From: Thermanaerosceptrum fracticalcis
Lineage (GTDB): Bacteria; Bacillota; Peptococcia; DRI-13
Reading direction: 5' to 3'
Length of the DNA stretch: 64,000 bases
Assembly: GCF_000746025.2 (NCBI RefSeq)
Contig: NZ_CP045798.1
Coordinates: 3,083,501-3,147,500 of the forward strand
Below, one piece after another: positions 24,501 through 33,452 of this stretch. How positions within the stretch are numbered: position 1 is the first letter of the stretch; each line of letters starts with the position of its first letter. Both the position numbers and the translations under genes were made by a program. Below the pieces are notes generated by a model. The model was not told where the DNA came from. It worked only from the letters and a program-made list of their open reading frames with translations, and did no database searches.

Positions 24501-24507
24501 AAGATCG

Positions 24508-24535
24508 AAAAGGTTCTGCCCAGGCAGAACCTTTT
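24508..24535. terminator. Bidirectional terminator between ferredoxin and kdgT genes
   Basis: AAAAGGTTCTGCC pairs perfectly with GGCAGAACCTTTT; A/T-rich on both sides and placed between convergent genes. Confidence 0.88.
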
Positions 24536-24572
24536 ATTAACCTAATATTGCCTCATAACCAGCAAGTTTTCA

Positions 24573-25529
24573 TCAGGCGTCGGCTACTGCCAAAGCCTTT
24601 TTCTTTTGGTATTTATCCATAGCTACTACCAGGGCGGGGCAGAGAATGGCTGAAATGATACAGGCGGCTGCTACCTGAGCAGTGGCTGCGGCCACCAGAG
24701 GTTGATAACTTGGATCAACAGCGGCAATTGCGGCTGGAGTTCCAACTGCATTTCCGGCCGTGGAACCTTCAGCCAGACCAGCAATACCATTTTTCTCACC
24801 GGAAGCCTTCAGGGCAAAATATCCGCCAAAACCTGTTAAAAAGACAGTCAATAGACCAAGAATAATTCCGGATGCACCTGCTTTAAAAACGGTTGTAAGG
24901 TCTAGTCCGGCGCCAAGGGCAAAGGCGAAGAAGGGAATAAGCAAGCGCTCGCCTTGGGCTAAAAATTCTCTCATATCCTCATCAAGATTGCCAAGAATCA
25001 TACCAACAGCGATGGGAACCAAGACCGCTATAAAGGCCATGAAGGGGATGGAAGCCAAACCTGATGCACCCAAAGCCATCATGGTAAAGAAAGGACCATC
25101 ATTTAACGAGAGAACAGAAATGGCGCCGACATCTGTTTCATCCCCATATTCAGCTGTTAAAGCAACGAAAAGACCGCCGTTGGAATTAGTCATGGCTGCG
25201 ATGATAGCCAAAGGTGTTAGTCCCAGTATTCCGGCAGGACCAAATAGTTTTCCGACACCTAAACCGATGGCCACCCCTATGGCATATTTCGTCAAAGTTA
25301 AGATAACACCTTTTTTCAGAGCTTTAGGTGCTGCACTAAAACGCATCTGAGCACCATTACATAAAAGGAACAGCGCAATCAGGGCTAAAGCACTATTTTT
25401 GAACAAAGCAGTGGTAAAGCCACCAATCATTAAAGCTTTCGGAAAAAAGGTATTCAGCAGGGCTGCCATAAGCAGAGGAACAACCATCATGCCCCCGGGG
25501 ATTTTTTCCAAAGTCTTTTTGATTTTCAT
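24573..25529 (-). CDS. kdgT: 2-keto-3-deoxygluconate permease (KdgT family)
   Basis: 318 aa, about ten membrane helices. KdgT-like stretches: IPGGMMVVPLLMAALLNTFFP at the N-terminus, ITALFKNS-like, MTNSNGGLFVALTAEYGD, SLNDGPFFTM and GLAEGSTAGNAVGTPAAIAA. The family takes up sugar-acid intermediates with H+. I start at the ATG eight bases after GAGGAG; a GTG nine bases upstream overlaps that site. It is the third gene of a minus-strand operon behind the two UxaA-family subunits, so it probably imports their substrate. Confidence 0.85.
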   Translation of the reverse strand: MKIKKTLEKIPGGMMVVPLLMAALLNTFFPKALMIGGFTTALFKNSALALIALFLLCNGAQMRFSAAPKALKKGVILTLTKYAIGVAIGLGVGKLFGPAGILGLTPLAIIAAMTNSNGGLFVALTAEYGDETDVGAISVLSLNDGPFFTMMALGASGLASIPFMAFIAVLVPIAVGMILGNLDEDMREFLAQGERLLIPFFAFALGAGLDLTTVFKAGASGIILGLLTVFLTGFGGYFALKASGEKNGIAGLAEGSTAGNAVGTPAAIAAVDPSYQPLVAAATAQVAAACIISAILCPALVVAMDKYQKKKALAVADA

Positions 25530-25584
25530 CCATAACACTCCTCGTATGTTTTTTTATATTGTTTCTTTCCCAGAATTTCTAATT

Positions 25585-26742
25585 TTAGAATGTTGGAGCA
25601 ATTTTGTAGATGGAAAATTCAATGTGCCCTAGTTGTTCTGCTTTGGTGGTTTTTCCGTTGGCCACTTGCACGATCTCGTCAAATATTACTTGTCCTGCCT
25701 CTTTAATGGTTTGAGTTCCTGCCACGACCCCAGCCACATTGATGTCAATGTTATCCTTCATTCTTTCAAAGGTTTTGCCGTTACCGGTGATCTTAATTAC
25801 CGGCGCCAGTGGGTTACCGGTGGGGGTACCTCTGCCGGTGGTAAAGATAATAACTTGAGCACCCCCTGCAACCATACCAGAGACGGATTCAATGTCCTGA
25901 CCGGGGGTATCCATAACATGTAAACCTTTTTTTACAGGAATATCTGCGTACTCCAGTACATCTTGTACAGGTGCATTACCTGCTTTGTGAATGCAGCCCA
26001 GGGATTTTTCCTCGATGGTGGTGAGTCCGCCCGCAATGTTGCCTGGGGTAGGTTGACCGCCGCGAATGTCTTCGCCTAAGGCCTTGGCCCGTTCTTCACA
26101 ATCTCTAACCAGAGTGATTAACTTTTTGGCCACTTCTTCGCTCACTGCCCTGCGGGCCAAGACATGCTCAGCTCCAATCAGTTCCGTGGTTTCAGAAAGA
26201 ATGGATGTGCCCCCTAACTCCACCAGCATGTCCGAAGCAACACCGCACGCCGGATTGGAAGCCAATCCTGAAGTGGTGTCCGATCCTCCACATTCGATCC
26301 CAAGGATAAGCTCACTGATATCGCCTTCTTCCTTCTCCTGAAGGGATAACTGCTGGGCAAATTCGCGGGCTATTTGGCAACCTTTAGCCAAAGCATTCAA
26401 GGTACCCCCTTCTTCCTGGATAACCACACATGCCACCGGCTTGCCTAATCCTGCCAAATCCGCAGCCACTTTATGAGGTTCTACTCCTTCACAACCAAGA
26501 CCAACCACGATCACTGCTCCGGCGTTGGGGTGTTTGCCAAGGTTTACAACGGTTTTATAGGTTAATTTGGCATCACCGGCCACCTGACAGCACCCAAAGG
26601 AGTTATTTGCCACAGTACACCCTTTCACTTTGTTGGCTATTTCAGTGGCCACCTGGGTGGAACATACACTGGTGGGCAGCAGAAGTACATAGTTACGAAT
26701 GCCAAACTTTCCATCTGGACGACGATATCCTTTTATTTTCAT
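25585..26742 (-). CDS. UxaA-family hydrolyase/sulfo-lyase, large subunit
   Basis: 385 aa. The opening GYRRPDGKFGIRNYVLLLPTSVCS, the NNSFGCCQ segment, GIECGGSDTTSGLASNPA and the C-terminal MDTPGQDIESVSGMVAGGAQVI, FTTGRGTPTGN are hallmarks of the C-terminal catalytic domain of altronate/galactarate dehydratases, also used by sulfolactate sulfo-lyase SuyB. These enzymes use Fe2+ to eliminate water (or sulfite) from sugar or hydroxy acids. The domain stands alone; its SAF partner is the next gene upstream. Start at ATG 26742, after GGAGG. Substrate not determinable: altronate, galactarate, sulfolactate or another. Confidence 0.85.
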   Translation of the reverse strand: MKIKGYRRPDGKFGIRNYVLLLPTSVCSTQVATEIANKVKGCTVANNSFGCCQVAGDAKLTYKTVVNLGKHPNAGAVIVVGLGCEGVEPHKVAADLAGLGKPVACVVIQEEGGTLNALAKGCQIAREFAQQLSLQEKEEGDISELILGIECGGSDTTSGLASNPACGVASDMLVELGGTSILSETTELIGAEHVLARRAVSEEVAKKLITLVRDCEERAKALGEDIRGGQPTPGNIAGGLTTIEEKSLGCIHKAGNAPVQDVLEYADIPVKKGLHVMDTPGQDIESVSGMVAGGAQVIIFTTGRGTPTGNPLAPVIKITGNGKTFERMKDNIDINVAGVVAGTQTIKEAGQVIFDEIVQVANGKTTKAEQLGHIEFSIYKIAPTF

Positions 26743-26784
26743 CTTACCAACCTCCAAAAAATTAAATATTTGGTTACTTTGGTT

Positions 26785-27075
26785 TTATTGCCAATCTCCG
26801 CGGCCCCGTTCACTTTCAACATTGTGAACGTGCACGTGATCTCCAACCTTAATGGGTTGGATAGCCCTGCCTATGGATTCACCATATTTTATAACATGTT
26901 GGTGTAAATTGATGTCCTTGATGGCAAATTTGTGTCCGAAGGGAATATCGCTGTTAACCACAACATCAAATACATTGTCAGCAACAAACATGCTTACTTT
27001 CGTCCCTCCCTTCAGGTCTACGGTAGCAGTGGCAACATTATCCTTTTCATCGATAACGACTGCCTGTTTTGTCAT
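26785..27075 (-). CDS. UxaA-family SAF-domain small subunit
   Basis: A 96-aa SAF domain, as at the N-terminus of altronate dehydratase or as SuyA. Visible are VADNVFDVVVNSDIPFGHKFA, HQHVIKYGESIGRA and VGDHVHVHN, where the clustered His residues may bind metal. It pairs with the large subunit 42 bases downstream. ATG with AGGAGG upstream. Transcribed from the sigma-54 promoter at 27126-27142. Confidence 0.85.
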   Translation of the reverse strand: MTKQAVVIDEKDNVATATVDLKGGTKVSMFVADNVFDVVVNSDIPFGHKFAIKDINLHQHVIKYGESIGRAIQPIKVGDHVHVHNVESERGRGDWQ

Positions 27076-27125
27076 GAATACCTTCCTCCTTTTGTTTGGT
27101 TAAGATTTTACTCTTTAGCTAATAT

Positions 27126-27142
27126 TGCAAAATTTGTGCCAA
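27126..27142 (-). promoter_or_regulatory. Sigma-54 (-24/-12) promoter of the uxaA-kdgT operon
   Basis: On the minus strand TTGGCAC, five bases, TTGCA: an exact match to the TGGCAC-N5-TTGC consensus, about 50 bases before the small-subunit start. The adjacent upstream gene encodes a sigma-54 activator. Confidence 0.9.
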
Positions 27143-27173
27143 GCAGGAAAATGTATATTTCTTCGCTTCAAGC

Positions 27174-27219
27174 CAAAAAAAGACCCCCTAAGTGTGGTAT
27201 TTTGCCACATTTATGGGGT
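27174..27219 (-). terminator. Terminator of the sigma-54 activator gene, overlapping a possible activator site
   Basis: On the minus strand ACCCC-TAA-TGTGG pairs with CCACA-TTA-GGGGT around a 7-base loop, followed by CTTTTTTT, 13 bases past the regulator stop. The inner TGTGG-N7-CCACA dyad is also centred about 60 bases upstream of the -24/-12 promoter, a position used by enhancer-binding proteins, so one dyad may serve both roles. Confidence 0.75.
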
Positions 27220-27231
27220 AAAAAACATCAA

Positions 27232-29133
27232 TCATAAAAATCGTTCAATGGTGGACCGGTCTATTCCTAAACGTCTTGCAGCCCTGCTTTTATTGTAACC
27301 TTCATCTTCCAATACTTTAAGGATTATTTTTCGTTTAATTTCCTGTAACGTACCATCCAGCAAATGGCCCCATTGGTACTCCTGTGTATTTTTATCAATA
27401 TTCTGCAGTTCTTCGACAATCAACTCAATGTCTGCCAGGGTTACATATTCTTTCTCTGCGGACAGGACTATTCTCTCGATAACATTTTTCAGTTCCCGGA
27501 GGTTTCCCGGCCAGCGATAATTGCTCAAAAACTCAATTACCTCAGGCGCCAACTTTTTCACCGTACGCCCGTACTTCTGGTTCCCTTGGCGCAAGAAATA
27601 ATGGGCCAATAACTCAATATCACCGTGTCTCTCCCTAAGGGGGATAGTGCGTAAGTTAAGGACATTTAACCGGTAGTATAAATCCATTCTGAAATTTCCC
27701 TGGCTTATTTCGTTCTTAAGGCTAACATTGGTGGCTGCGATTACCCGAATATTCACTGGGATAATCTTATCAGACCCCAGGCGCATTACCTGCTTTTCCT
27801 CCAGAATCCGCAATAACCTGGCTTGTAAACCTTTATCCATTTCGCCGATTTCATCGAGAAAAATAGTACCGTTGTGGGCCAGTTCAAAAAGGCCAATTTT
27901 ACCCCCCTTCTTGGCCCCTGTAAATGCCCCTTCCTCATAGCCAAAGAGTTCACTCTCCAGCAATTGAGGTGGCAAAGCGGCGCAATTAACGGCCACAAAG
28001 GGCCCGTCGGAGCGTAAGCTCTCAGCATGAATGCTTTGGGCCAGCATTTCTTTACCGGTACCGCTTTCCCCTTCAATTAATATCGTGGCATCTGTTTTAG
28101 CATAAACCCTGGCAATTTCGATTAAGCGCTTCATGCGTAAATCCCTGGAAAGAATGTCATTGAATTTATATTTAGTGATCCAGCCTTTTGCATAAAGGTT
28201 TTGCCTAATTTTTTGCTCCGCATCTTGGATTTTTGATATTTCCTGAAAGGTAGCAACCACTCCTTTGATCTGGCCACTCACCTTAATTGGAATCCGGTTA
28301 GTTAGAATGTGGCCTACAGGCACTTCTTGCAACTGTTCAATTTCAGCAATACCCGATTCCAGCACCCTGTTGATGCCTGTGTTTTTCACAATCTCTTGAA
28401 TCGGTTGACCATAGGCATTCTCCCTTTTGATATTAAATATTTTCTCAGCCATTGGGTTGACCACTGTAATAAGCCCTTTCTCATCGGTGGCAATCACGGC
28501 GTCCCGGACAAAATCCAACACTATTTGAAATTTTTTGGCCTTTTCTTCTTCTTGCTCCCTTACCCGTATGATGTGGCATGATTCTTCGATGGCCTGGATA
28601 ATAGCCTCTTTTCCAGAGGTGATTAGGTGCACATCTACATTAAGGCCCCCCAGTTTACTTGCGGCAGTGGTATCCCCAACGATCACTTTGATTCCGTTTC
28701 GCTCCACTAATTCTGTCATCTGCTCTTTAATTTCGGACCAATTTATATTGCCGTCATCATTGGGTATGATTATTTCTTGAATCGGGATATTCAATATACT
28801 AGCTATGGTCTGGCAGCCGTATACAACATTTTGGTATCCCACTATCCCGATCGTGGTGGTGCTATCTCTGTACTGGTGCAGCGTCTTTAAGATGTCGTAG
28901 CCAGTGACATTGATTTCCACCACCGGAACATCCACTTGCTTTCTGATAATGGAGGCAGTGCCCCCCCTGCTGATTATAACCTGAGCCCCTCGCCGCTGCG
29001 CTTCGAGAGCCGGAGCAATTCCTTCTTCTAAATTGCCCTCCTTAATATCAATGGCTAAATTCAATTCTTGCTTGGCTTGCCAGGCCAATTCAGCCAGCTC
29101 TTTGTAAGGAGCAATTAAACAGATTCGTTTCAT
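27232..29133 (-). CDS. Sigma-54-dependent activator with PrpR_N sensor, PAS and AAA+ domains
   Basis: 633 aa. Residues about 1-195 match the PrpR N-terminal sensor ([26 protein letters not shown]). A PAS domain follows (about 205-305, [22 protein letters not shown]). The AAA+ domain (about 330-560) has GESGTGKE Walker A, the GAFTGA loop that contacts sigma-54, and FLDEIGEM Walker B. The C-terminal Fis-type HTH reads [23 protein letters not shown]. It probably activates the downstream uxaA-kdgT operon in response to its substrate. Both are on the minus strand, with a terminator and a sigma-54 promoter between. Confidence 0.92.
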   Translation of the reverse strand: MKRICLIAPYKELAELAWQAKQELNLAIDIKEGNLEEGIAPALEAQRRGAQVIISRGGTASIIRKQVDVPVVEINVTGYDILKTLHQYRDSTTTIGIVGYQNVVYGCQTIASILNIPIQEIIIPNDDGNINWSEIKEQMTELVERNGIKVIVGDTTAASKLGGLNVDVHLITSGKEAIIQAIEESCHIIRVREQEEEKAKKFQIVLDFVRDAVIATDEKGLITVVNPMAEKIFNIKRENAYGQPIQEIVKNTGINRVLESGIAEIEQLQEVPVGHILTNRIPIKVSGQIKGVVATFQEISKIQDAEQKIRQNLYAKGWITKYKFNDILSRDLRMKRLIEIARVYAKTDATILIEGESGTGKEMLAQSIHAESLRSDGPFVAVNCAALPPQLLESELFGYEEGAFTGAKKGGKIGLFELAHNGTIFLDEIGEMDKGLQARLLRILEEKQVMRLGSDKIIPVNIRVIAATNVSLKNEISQGNFRMDLYYRLNVLNLRTIPLRERHGDIELLAHYFLRQGNQKYGRTVKKLAPEVIEFLSNYRWPGNLRELKNVIERIVLSAEKEYVTLADIELIVEELQNIDKNTQEYQWGHLLDGTLQEIKRKIILKVLEDEGYNKSRAARRLGIDRSTIERFL

Positions 29134-29553
29134 CCAGTCTCCCGCCCATTTTGATCATAATTTCAAGGCATATACCCTAGTATAAACATCTACATTTTAT
29201 CACATCTGTTAAAGTTACATATTTTCAAAATACGTTCACTGTCGACAATAACGAGATTGGCTAGACTCGAGAGAAGCTATGGTAGATATCTACATCTGAA
29301 TAGGCAGTCATGAACTCCTAAGTATAAACTGTCAGCAATCCCTACTATCCGAGAAAAAATAATAACCCAAGGTTACATACTAAGCAATCACTTACTTTTT
29401 CACCTTAGGTTTAATATACAAGTATAAATTTTTAGGGACATGAAAGCCTTATTTTATAAACATAGTACAGCAATGATTTTTGTTTTAGCATATGCTGGTA
29501 TAAAGAAAGTGCTCTAATAGGCCATTAAGCTGAAGCTCTTCCTAAAAGGGCTC
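29134..29553. other. Gene-free AT-rich interval
   Basis: About 420 bases between divergently read genes. I see no coding frame with a ribosome site, no strong hairpin and no recognisable RNA. It presumably holds the minus-strand promoter of the sigma-54 activator gene. Confidence 0.5.
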
Positions 29554-29583
29554 TTGTCTACTCTTGGATATAACGGGTATAAT
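29554..29583 (+). promoter_or_regulatory. Sigma-A promoter for nadR
   Basis: TTGTCT, 18 bases, TATAAT, about 120 bases before the nadR start. The leader has a small CGCC/GGCG hairpin near 29600-29617 of unclear meaning. Confidence 0.6.
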
Positions 29584-29705
29584 TAAAGAAAACTTGGCAA
29601 GCGCCGGGCCTTGGCGAAAGCGGATGCCTTAGTTGCACTTATGCCGGTTGAAAAGTTATACTTTCTTGATTGGTACAAAGAAAAACGGGATGGGATTCTT
29701 TATTT

Positions 29706-30224
29706 ATGGATGGGGAAAAAAGACGGGAAATTCTTCTAAAAATACTGTTAAATGCTTCTGCGCCAGTATCGGGAAGCCGGCTCTCCGAGGAGTTGGGGGT
29801 AAGCCGTCAGGTGATCGTGCAGGATATTGCCCTCTTAAGAGCCAGTGGTGAGGATATACTGGCCACGCCCCAGGGTTACATCCTGATGAAAAGCTTAACG
29901 GGAAGGCCCCGCAGGGTTTTTGCCTGCCAGCATGGAGTTGAGGGTATCGAGGAGGAACTCAGTACCATCGTCAACCTTGGTGGAAAAGTAGTTGATGTGA
30001 TCGTTGAACATCCTCTTTACGGTGAACTCAAGGGACTTTTAATGCTTTCTTCTCGGGAAGAAGTAAAGGAATACATGCACAAATATAAGGCCAGCCAAGC
30101 TGAACCTCTTTCCGCTTTGACCAAAGGAGTTCACCTGCATACGGTAGAGGCTGAAAAATTAGAACAACTGGATAGGATATGTCAGGAACTCAAAGAAAAA
30201 GGTTTTCTCCTTGATGAGGTCTGA
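29706..30224 (+). CDS. nadR: Niacin-responsive NAD biosynthesis repressor NadR (YrxA type)
   Basis: 172 aa. An N-terminal HTH_11 domain (KRREILLKIL ... SRLSEELGVSRQVIVQDIALLR) precedes a 3H domain, named for its three His: CQHGVEG, VEHPLYGEL and GVHLHTVEA. In Bacillus and Clostridia this protein represses nad genes when nicotinate is present. I start at the ATG of MDGEKRRE; an in-frame GTG/ATG 36 bases upstream would add a non-conserved leader. No nad biosynthetic genes are adjacent here. Confidence 0.88.
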   Translation: MDGEKRREILLKILLNASAPVSGSRLSEELGVSRQVIVQDIALLRASGEDILATPQGYILMKSLTGRPRRVFACQHGVEGIEEELSTIVNLGGKVVDVIVEHPLYGELKGLLMLSSREEVKEYMHKYKASQAEPLSALTKGVHLHTVEAEKLEQLDRICQELKEKGFLLDEV

Positions 30225-30284
30225 AATGGCTAAGGTCAACGTATAATGGGAATAATTAACGTACAAAAATCGCAGGAACGTTAC

Positions 30285-30352
30285 TTGACATTGAACCTTG
30301 ATACACTATAATTAAGAATACATTACCTCCAGCATAAGGATATAGAGGAGGT
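30285..30352 (+). promoter_or_regulatory. Promoter and SD-masking hairpin of mecA
   Basis: TTGACA (30285-30290), 16 bases, TATAAT (30307-30312). In the leader, ACCTCC (30325-30330) can pair fully with GGAGGT (30347-30352), which is the ribosome site of mecA, suggesting translational control. Confidence 0.65.
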
Positions 30353-30358
30353 GTTTCC

Positions 30359-30967
30359 ATGAAGATCAAAAAGATCAATGAGGACAAGGTGCAGATTATC
30401 ATCACAAACCAGGACCTAGAGGAGAGGGATGTGAAAAAGTGGGATTTGATGCCTACAAATCCCAAGGTTCAGGAATTGTTCCAGGACCTTTTAGATATGG
30501 CTTACCATGAATGTGGTTTTGAAGTGGAAGATGATACACAGCTGATGGTAGAAGCTTATCCCCTGTCAGTTGACAGTTTTGTGGTTGTTATGACAAAAGT
30601 CCGCACACACCATGCGGTGGAACATTTTAGCCTGTTTACCCCTCAACAGCAGGAGACAGATGAGCAGGATACCGATGGTCAGGTGGAAAGGGGACTAAAC
30701 CAGGTTTGGCGATTTTCTGATTTGGAGACCTGTTGTTTAGCCTGCTCCCGGATTGTACCTGACTATGTGGAGTTTAGTGCTCTCTATAAGTATAACGCCG
30801 TATACTACCTGGCGGTTGGTCTTATTCCGGAAAGTGATGTAGAGGTAGAAGTTTTATTGGGCGAATACGGCGAATGGGTACCCACTGACGAGGTTTTCCT
30901 CCGGGAGCACGGTACCGTGATTATTGCTCATGCAGCTGTTCCCAATTTAGCCAGTCTGGTTAAGTAA
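30359..30967 (+). CDS. mecA: Adapter protein MecA
   Basis: 202 aa. The N-terminal domain begins MKIKKINEDKVQIIITNQDL, typical of MecA, and contains the DLMPTNPKVQELFQDLLDMA segment that recognises substrates. The C-terminal domain (about 115-202, WRFSDLETCCLACSRI ... KYNAVYYLAVG) binds ClpC. MecA targets unfolded or regulatory proteins to ClpCP. Followed by a strong terminator, so monocistronic. Confidence 0.88.
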   Translation: MKIKKINEDKVQIIITNQDLEERDVKKWDLMPTNPKVQELFQDLLDMAYHECGFEVEDDTQLMVEAYPLSVDSFVVVMTKVRTHHAVEHFSLFTPQQQETDEQDTDGQVERGLNQVWRFSDLETCCLACSRIVPDYVEFSALYKYNAVYYLAVGLIPESDVEVEVLLGEYGEWVPTDEVFLREHGTVIIAHAAVPNLASLVK

Positions 30968-30979
30968 CAATACCAAATC

Positions 30980-31014
30980 AGAGTGTTGACAACGTACTGT
31001 CGACACTCTTTTTG
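30980..31014 (+). terminator. Terminator after mecA
   Basis: AGAGTGTTGAC pairs with GTCGACACTCT (one G-T pair) around an 8-base loop, then TTTTTG. Confidence 0.85.
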
Positions 31015-31090
31015 TTATGCCCCCAGCATTTTATCTTGCGTCCAACTTAGGTTATAATAAAAGGGATTATGTGTTTTAGGAGAAACATCG

Positions 31091-31672
31091 ATGAAGGTGG
31101 AACTTCTCCAGGTTTTAGTGGATTTCATACATAAAACGGAGCCGGTTTCAGGTCCCTGGCTGTTGGGCGGCAGTACGTCCTTGAAGCTCTTATCGGGCAC
31201 CGGAGAACCCGGGGATATTGATGTTTTTACAGACGTTGCTACCGGTGCTGCTTTAAGTGAGGTACTGCAGGACGCACTTACTTCGCCCTGGCGGTGGGAT
31301 CCTTGTTGGCCTTATGAAAACTGGCGCGCGGAATTGAAACTCCGGGGCATAAAAATAGAAATCTATGGCGATTTAACCATCAGGAAAGGAAACTACACCT
31401 ATGTGCTTTCCCCCCGGGAGGTAGTATGGGCCAAGCGGAGAGTTTGGCAGGGTTGCGGTGTAAAGATTAATATAATACCCGTGGCTGAACAGATTTTGTT
31501 CAATTATTTGGTTGGGAAAAAATCGTACAAGGACTGGTTGGGTGTGGCCCGCCGGGAAGGCTTACCCTGGACGGAATTGGAGGGGTACTGGCTGGCCAGG
31601 GGAGTGCCCGTTGACTTAATAAAGAATTTGCGAGAAGAGGTACTTGCTTATGCCGGAAACAGACAAGCATAG
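31091..31672 (+). CDS. Nucleotidyltransferase-fold protein
   Basis: A 193-aa protein with the minimal nucleotidyltransferase core: WLLGGSTSLKLL (the GGS motif, about 24-35) and GDIDVFTD (DxD metal ligands, about 45-52), then IKIEIYGDL with a third acidic residue (about 95-100). Helical C-terminal part. It resembles MNT/AbiEii-like transferases, but no antitoxin partner gene is adjacent. It overlaps the nth gene by 23 bases. Substrate unknown. Confidence 0.65.
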   Translation: MKVELLQVLVDFIHKTEPVSGPWLLGGSTSLKLLSGTGEPGDIDVFTDVATGAALSEVLQDALTSPWRWDPCWPYENWRAELKLRGIKIEIYGDLTIRKGNYTYVLSPREVVWAKRRVWQGCGVKINIIPVAEQILFNYLVGKKSYKDWLGVARREGLPWTELEGYWLARGVPVDLIKNLREEVLAYAGNRQA

Positions 31673-32312
31673 AATTTTGGAGATTTTGGAAAGTTGTTAT
31701 CAGGGTTCTACCACAGCCCTGGAATTTGCTAATTCTTTTCAACTTCTTATTGCTACAATCCTTTCCGCTCAAACTACGGACAACCAGGTTAATAAACTGA
31801 CAAGAAAATTATTTGCCCAATACCCTGATGCTAAGGCGCTGGTACAACTCAGTGAAGAAGAGCTGGCTGATGAAATAAAAGGGGTTGGATTGTATAAAAA
31901 TAAGGCCCGCAATATTCTGGCCACGGCGAAAATATTACTGGAGAAATATGATGGACAGGTTCCCCGGGACAGGGAAGCTCTGATGGAACTGCCGGGAGTA
32001 GGCCGGAAAACAGCTAATGTGGTCCTGGCTAATGCATTCGGCATCCCGGCTATCGGTGTTGATACCCATGTTTTCCGGGTAGCCAACCGTTTAAACCTGG
32101 CCCAGGGGCGGACCCCCGAACAGGTGGAACAACAGTTGATGCGAGCCATCCCCCGGGAAAAATGGGGAGATGCCCACCACTGGCTTATCTGGCATGGACG
32201 GAAAATTTGTAAAGCGCAAAATCCTCAGTGTTCACGTTGTCCGGTAAATCAACTCTGTCCAAGCAAAACAGAAGAGAAAAAAGAGAAAAGAAGTGGGAGA
32301 CAGGGGGGATAA
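31650..32312 (+). CDS. nth: Endonuclease III (DNA glycosylase/AP lyase)
   Basis: 220 aa. The helix-hairpin-helix LPGVGRKTANVVL carries the catalytic Lys, followed by GVDTHVFRVANRL with the catalytic Asp. The C-terminal [4Fe-4S] loop is C-x6-C-x2-C-x5-C (CKAQNPQCSRCPVNQLC). It removes oxidised pyrimidines. Start at the third codon of the longer open frame (ATG 31650). Overlap with the gene upstream implies cotranscription. Confidence 0.95.
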   Translation: MPETDKHRILEILESCYQGSTTALEFANSFQLLIATILSAQTTDNQVNKLTRKLFAQYPDAKALVQLSEEELADEIKGVGLYKNKARNILATAKILLEKYDGQVPRDREALMELPGVGRKTANVVLANAFGIPAIGVDTHVFRVANRLNLAQGRTPEQVEQQLMRAIPREKWGDAHHWLIWHGRKICKAQNPQCSRCPVNQLCPSKTEEKKEKRSGRQGG

Positions 32313-32314
32313 GC

Positions 32315-33433
32315 ATGGTTGCCAATAAACCTATTAAAGCACTGATATTTTCGGTTTCCATTGGTGCGGGACACGATTCCGTAGCCAAGGCCCTTGCTCA
32401 AGCCCTGCAGGAAGAACGGCCAGGGTCTGAGGTAAGAATTGTTAATACTTTTCAGTATATCAACCGGGTTTTGAATAAAGTTGTGGTAGAAAGTTATATG
32501 GAAACACTAAGGTTTACCCCTAAGGTATGGGGTTACCTTTATGACCAGGCGGAAGACGGAGACCGGCTGGTGGACTTGGGCCAGATTCTTTCCAAAGTTC
32601 TTTCGCCTAAACTGGAACTCCTTTTAAAGGAATTTAATCCCGATGTGATCCTGACTACCCATGCCTTTCCCACCGGAATGCTGGCCGTGTTAAAACGAAG
32701 AGGGCAAATGAACATACCCCTGGCGGCAACGGTAACTGATTTTCATGTCCATAGTTTTTGGATTCACCAGGGACCTGATCTGTACTTCATCCCGGCTCCG
32801 GACTTAGCCTATCCCCTTTTGCAAAACGGGATATCCCAGGATCGGATTAAACCTGTGGGCATACCCATTCGCAGCCAGTTCCGGGAGAAGATTGACCCTG
32901 GCAGGGCCAAGTATGAACTGGGTTTGGCCCTGCTTCCTACTGTTCTGGTAATGGGCGGCGGCCTGGGGTTAGGACGAATAGAAGTGATTACCCGGGAGCT
33001 CCTGGATGACAGCAACTTCCAGGTGGTGGTGGTAGCCGGCAAAAATAAGCTTCTCCACGATAATTTAAATCAATTACATAATCCCCGTTTAAAAGTGTTT
33101 GGTTTTGTGGAAAATATGGCCCAGGTCATGGGAGCCTGTGATATGATCATTTCTAAACCTGGAGGGGTAACTACGGCGGAAATCCTGGCCTTAGGCAAAC
33201 CTCTGGTAATCTACTCTTCTTTGCCCGGACAAGAGGACCGTAATACCGACTATTTGCTAAACAAAGGCGTGGCTATCAAAGTGAGAAAACTTGATATGTT
33301 GATTCCGGAAATCGTCAGTCTCTGGCATAACCCCTTAAGGCTAAAACATATGAAAGAAATGGCTGAACAACTGGGCTCCCCTTTCTCCAGTAAACTGGTG
33401 TGGGACAATCTTTTACCTCTTTTGGGAGAATAA
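32315..33433 (+). CDS. MGDG-synthase/UgtP-like glycolipid glycosyltransferase
   Basis: 372 aa, GT-B fold, GT28-like. The N-terminal half has SVSIGAGHDSVAKALAQAL, the GxGH motif of the MGDG-synthase family; the C-terminal half has VMGGGLGLGRIE and MISKPGGVTTAEILALGKPLVIY, the UDP-sugar site. Family members glycosylate diacylglycerol or polyprenol-like lipids. Start at the ATG two bases after the nth stop, preceded by AGGGGGG. Exact acceptor unknown. Confidence 0.85.
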   Translation: MVANKPIKALIFSVSIGAGHDSVAKALAQALQEERPGSEVRIVNTFQYINRVLNKVVVESYMETLRFTPKVWGYLYDQAEDGDRLVDLGQILSKVLSPKLELLLKEFNPDVILTTHAFPTGMLAVLKRRGQMNIPLAATVTDFHVHSFWIHQGPDLYFIPAPDLAYPLLQNGISQDRIKPVGIPIRSQFREKIDPGRAKYELGLALLPTVLVMGGGLGLGRIEVITRELLDDSNFQVVVVAGKNKLLHDNLNQLHNPRLKVFGFVENMAQVMGACDMIISKPGGVTTAEILALGKPLVIYSSLPGQEDRNTDYLLNKGVAIKVRKLDMLIPEIVSLWHNPLRLKHMKEMAEQLGSPFSSKLVWDNLLPLLGE

Positions 33434-33452
33434 GCAAGGCAGGTGTTGGACT

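Noticed and set aside
29590-29660. Riboswitch-like GC-rich leader before nadR
   Set aside because: Only a short CGCC/GGCG hairpin is visible; it matches no riboswitch consensus I know.
31091-31672. Toxin-antitoxin (MNT/HEPN or AbiE) module
   Set aside because: The nucleotidyltransferase-fold protein has no HEPN or AbiEi partner gene; it overlaps nth instead.
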